From an uncultured Microbulbifer sp. (GTDB lineage: Bacteria > Pseudomonadota > Gammaproteobacteria > Pseudomonadales > Cellvibrionaceae): a stretch of 45,245 bases of DNA. The DNA is taken from the NCBI RefSeq assembly GCF_947498635.1, contig NZ_CANMKV010000035.1, positions 1 through 45,245 on the forward strand. The letters are read 5' to 3'. The notes below the pieces were generated by a model. It worked only from the letters and a program-made list of their open reading frames with translations, made no database searches and was not told where the DNA came from. The position numbers and the translations under genes were made by a program. This document shows, piece after piece, positions 44,460 to 45,245 of the stretch (position 1 is its first letter; each line of letters begins with the position of its first letter).

Positions 44460-44792
44460 TTAGGCGCTTTTAGGTGAAAACATGATAATTGCCATCCCAC
44501 TCAGTGCAACTGCTGAACCGACCAAATCCCAAATAGTTGGAGTGGTACCTTCAATAATCCAGAGCCAAAGAATAGAAGAGCCGATATAAACCCCTCCATA
44601 AGCAGCGTAAACCCTACCCGCAGCAGATGGATGTAGAGTGAGCAACCAAACAAATGCCCCTAGGCTAACAGCAGCTGGTATTAACAGTAATATACTTTTA
44701 TTCTGCTTGAGCCATAAGTAAGGGAGGTAGCACCCAATAATTTCAGCGATGGCGGTTATAAAAAATAAAAAGATAGTTTTTAGTTCAAACAT
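44460..44792 (-). CDS. YnfA/UPF0060-family inner-membrane protein
   Basis: The product has 110 residues with four membrane helices filling almost all of it. YnfA family marks are clear: [33 protein letters not shown] and [14 protein letters not shown]. The family is related in size and topology to small multidrug resistance transporters, and some members are reported to export drugs; the natural role is unsettled. The gene is single on the minus strand between an IS66 relic and an IS3 end, so it lies in mobile-DNA-rich surroundings. Confidence 0.92.
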   Translation of the reverse strand: MFELKTIFLFFITAIAEIIGCYLPYLWLKQNKSILLLIPAAVSLGAFVWLLTLHPSAAGRVYAAYGGVYIGSSILWLWIIEGTTPTIWDLVGSAVALSGMAIIMFSPKSA

Positions 44793-45168
44793 AACTCTTC
44801 ATCGCCATCTCTTTAGTGAATGTCAATCGGCTAGACAGTAAGTGAGGCTAGGCATGTTTTTTGATAATTATAGCTAGTTTGTAGTAGGCTCCCATTCGTC
44901 AATAGTATTATTATTCCCTTAACTCTTGGCCGGTAATCAGTTATTGTGACGTCTTTAACCATACTGTTGTCGATGCATAGTAGCAATGGATTATCTTGGT
45001 TGCTGAATAAGGCGTGTTTTTCCCTAGAAGCTGCTTCATAACTTCTTTAACGTAATTAGCATACAGTCAATATAGGAAAAAGCCCTGCAAGAAAATAAAT
45101 AGTGATTCCGCCTGACGACCAAACGGCGCTACTTCCCCTCCAACGTCGTACATGCCTTCTGAGCTTTC
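44793..45168. other. AT-rich intergenic region, nothing recognised
   Basis: About 376 bases upstream of the YnfA-type gene and next to the IS3 end. I find no open frame of note, hairpin with T tail or RNA gene. The promoter of the YnfA-type gene should lie near 44793-44850. Confidence 0.35.
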
Positions 45169-45245
45169 TGATCCTACCCACCAACGACGGACACACCACT
45201 AAGCGACTAGTTGTTCCTCAAACGCCTCAGGGCTGAGATAGCCAT
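45169..45245 (-). mobile_element. Right end of an IS3-family element (cut by the window edge)
   Basis: The terminal repeat begins TGATCCTACCC at 45169 and continues CAACGACGGACAC, the pattern of IS3-subgroup ends. On the minus strand the last codons of the transposase read GYLSPEAFEEQLVA and stop at 45199-45201, which is the usual C-terminus of an IS3-type OrfB. The element therefore extends beyond the right edge. Confidence 0.75.
45199..45245 (-). CDS. C-terminal end of IS3-family transposase OrfB (partial)
   Basis: Only the last 14 codons and stop are inside the window (GYLSPEAFEEQLVA). The YLSPEAFE ending is frequent in OrfB of IS3-family elements. The catalytic DDE residues lie outside the window, so activity cannot be judged. 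Confidence 0.7.
   Translation of the reverse strand, partial: GYLSPEAFEEQLVA

Overview
The window looks like chromosomal DNA of a free-living, probably marine gammaproteobacterium. Three gene orders carry this: an alpha-2-macroglobulin/PBP1C pair, a comEC-exbB-exbD-msbA-lpxK-kdsB-murB block, and a gacA-uvrC-pgsA block. The porin, PrpD and sulfatase would suit a Cellvibrionales-type organism such as Microbulbifer, but that placement is inference from gene content. I saw no rRNA, tRNA or CRISPR array.

Layout. (1) 1-7913, minus strand: a tightly overlapping envelope operon of a lipoprotein alpha-2-macroglobulin, penicillin-binding protein 1C and a small TPR protein. (2) About 7.9-14.95 kb: a gene-poor, AT-rich accessory stretch with a secreted NTF2-like protein, a YbjQ protein, a stand-alone class II (ExoY / anthrax oedema factor / CyaA type) nucleotidyl cyclase, an S41 peptidase broken by one in-frame stop, a Tat-exported agmatine deiminase-type enzyme, and a lone IS3-type terminal repeat beside a 53-codon reading frame. 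(3) 14.95-20.4 kb, minus: an alpha/beta hydrolase strikingly like vertebrate MEST, then an MFP / ABC ATPase / MacB-FtsX permease export operon. (4) 20.9-22.2 kb, minus: a Crp/Fnr-family regulator and a cytochrome P460-type c-haem protein, with a perfect 16-bp Crp-geometry palindrome between them. (5) 22.5-25.1 kb: prpD and a porin, convergent on a shared terminator. (6) 25.3-33.9 kb, plus: DNA uptake channel ComEC and lipopolysaccharide/peptidoglycan genes. (7) 34.4-37.6 kb, plus: gacA/uvrY (TTG start), uvrC, pgsA. (8) 37.8-41.2 kb: Cys-type sulfatase, LpxR-type lipid A deacylase, LEA14-type lipoprotein. (9) 41.3-45.2 kb: two tiny tandem ORFs, a decayed IS66 element (tnpB with a stop, tnpC with a frameshift), a YnfA-type membrane protein, and the end of an IS3-family element running off the window.

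Much of the core content serves the envelope: MsbA, LpxK and KdsB build lipid A and Kdo, LpxR may trim lipid A, MurB and PBP1C make peptidoglycan, PgsA makes phospholipid, and A2M, the porin and ExbB/ExbD act in the envelope. The most unusual item is the cyclase at 9625-10875. It keeps both ATP-binding lysines, the catalytic histidine and the metal-binding aspartates of host-activated toxin cyclases, yet it is a single-domain protein with no visible secretion system, sitting in a region marked by transposon relics and broken genes.
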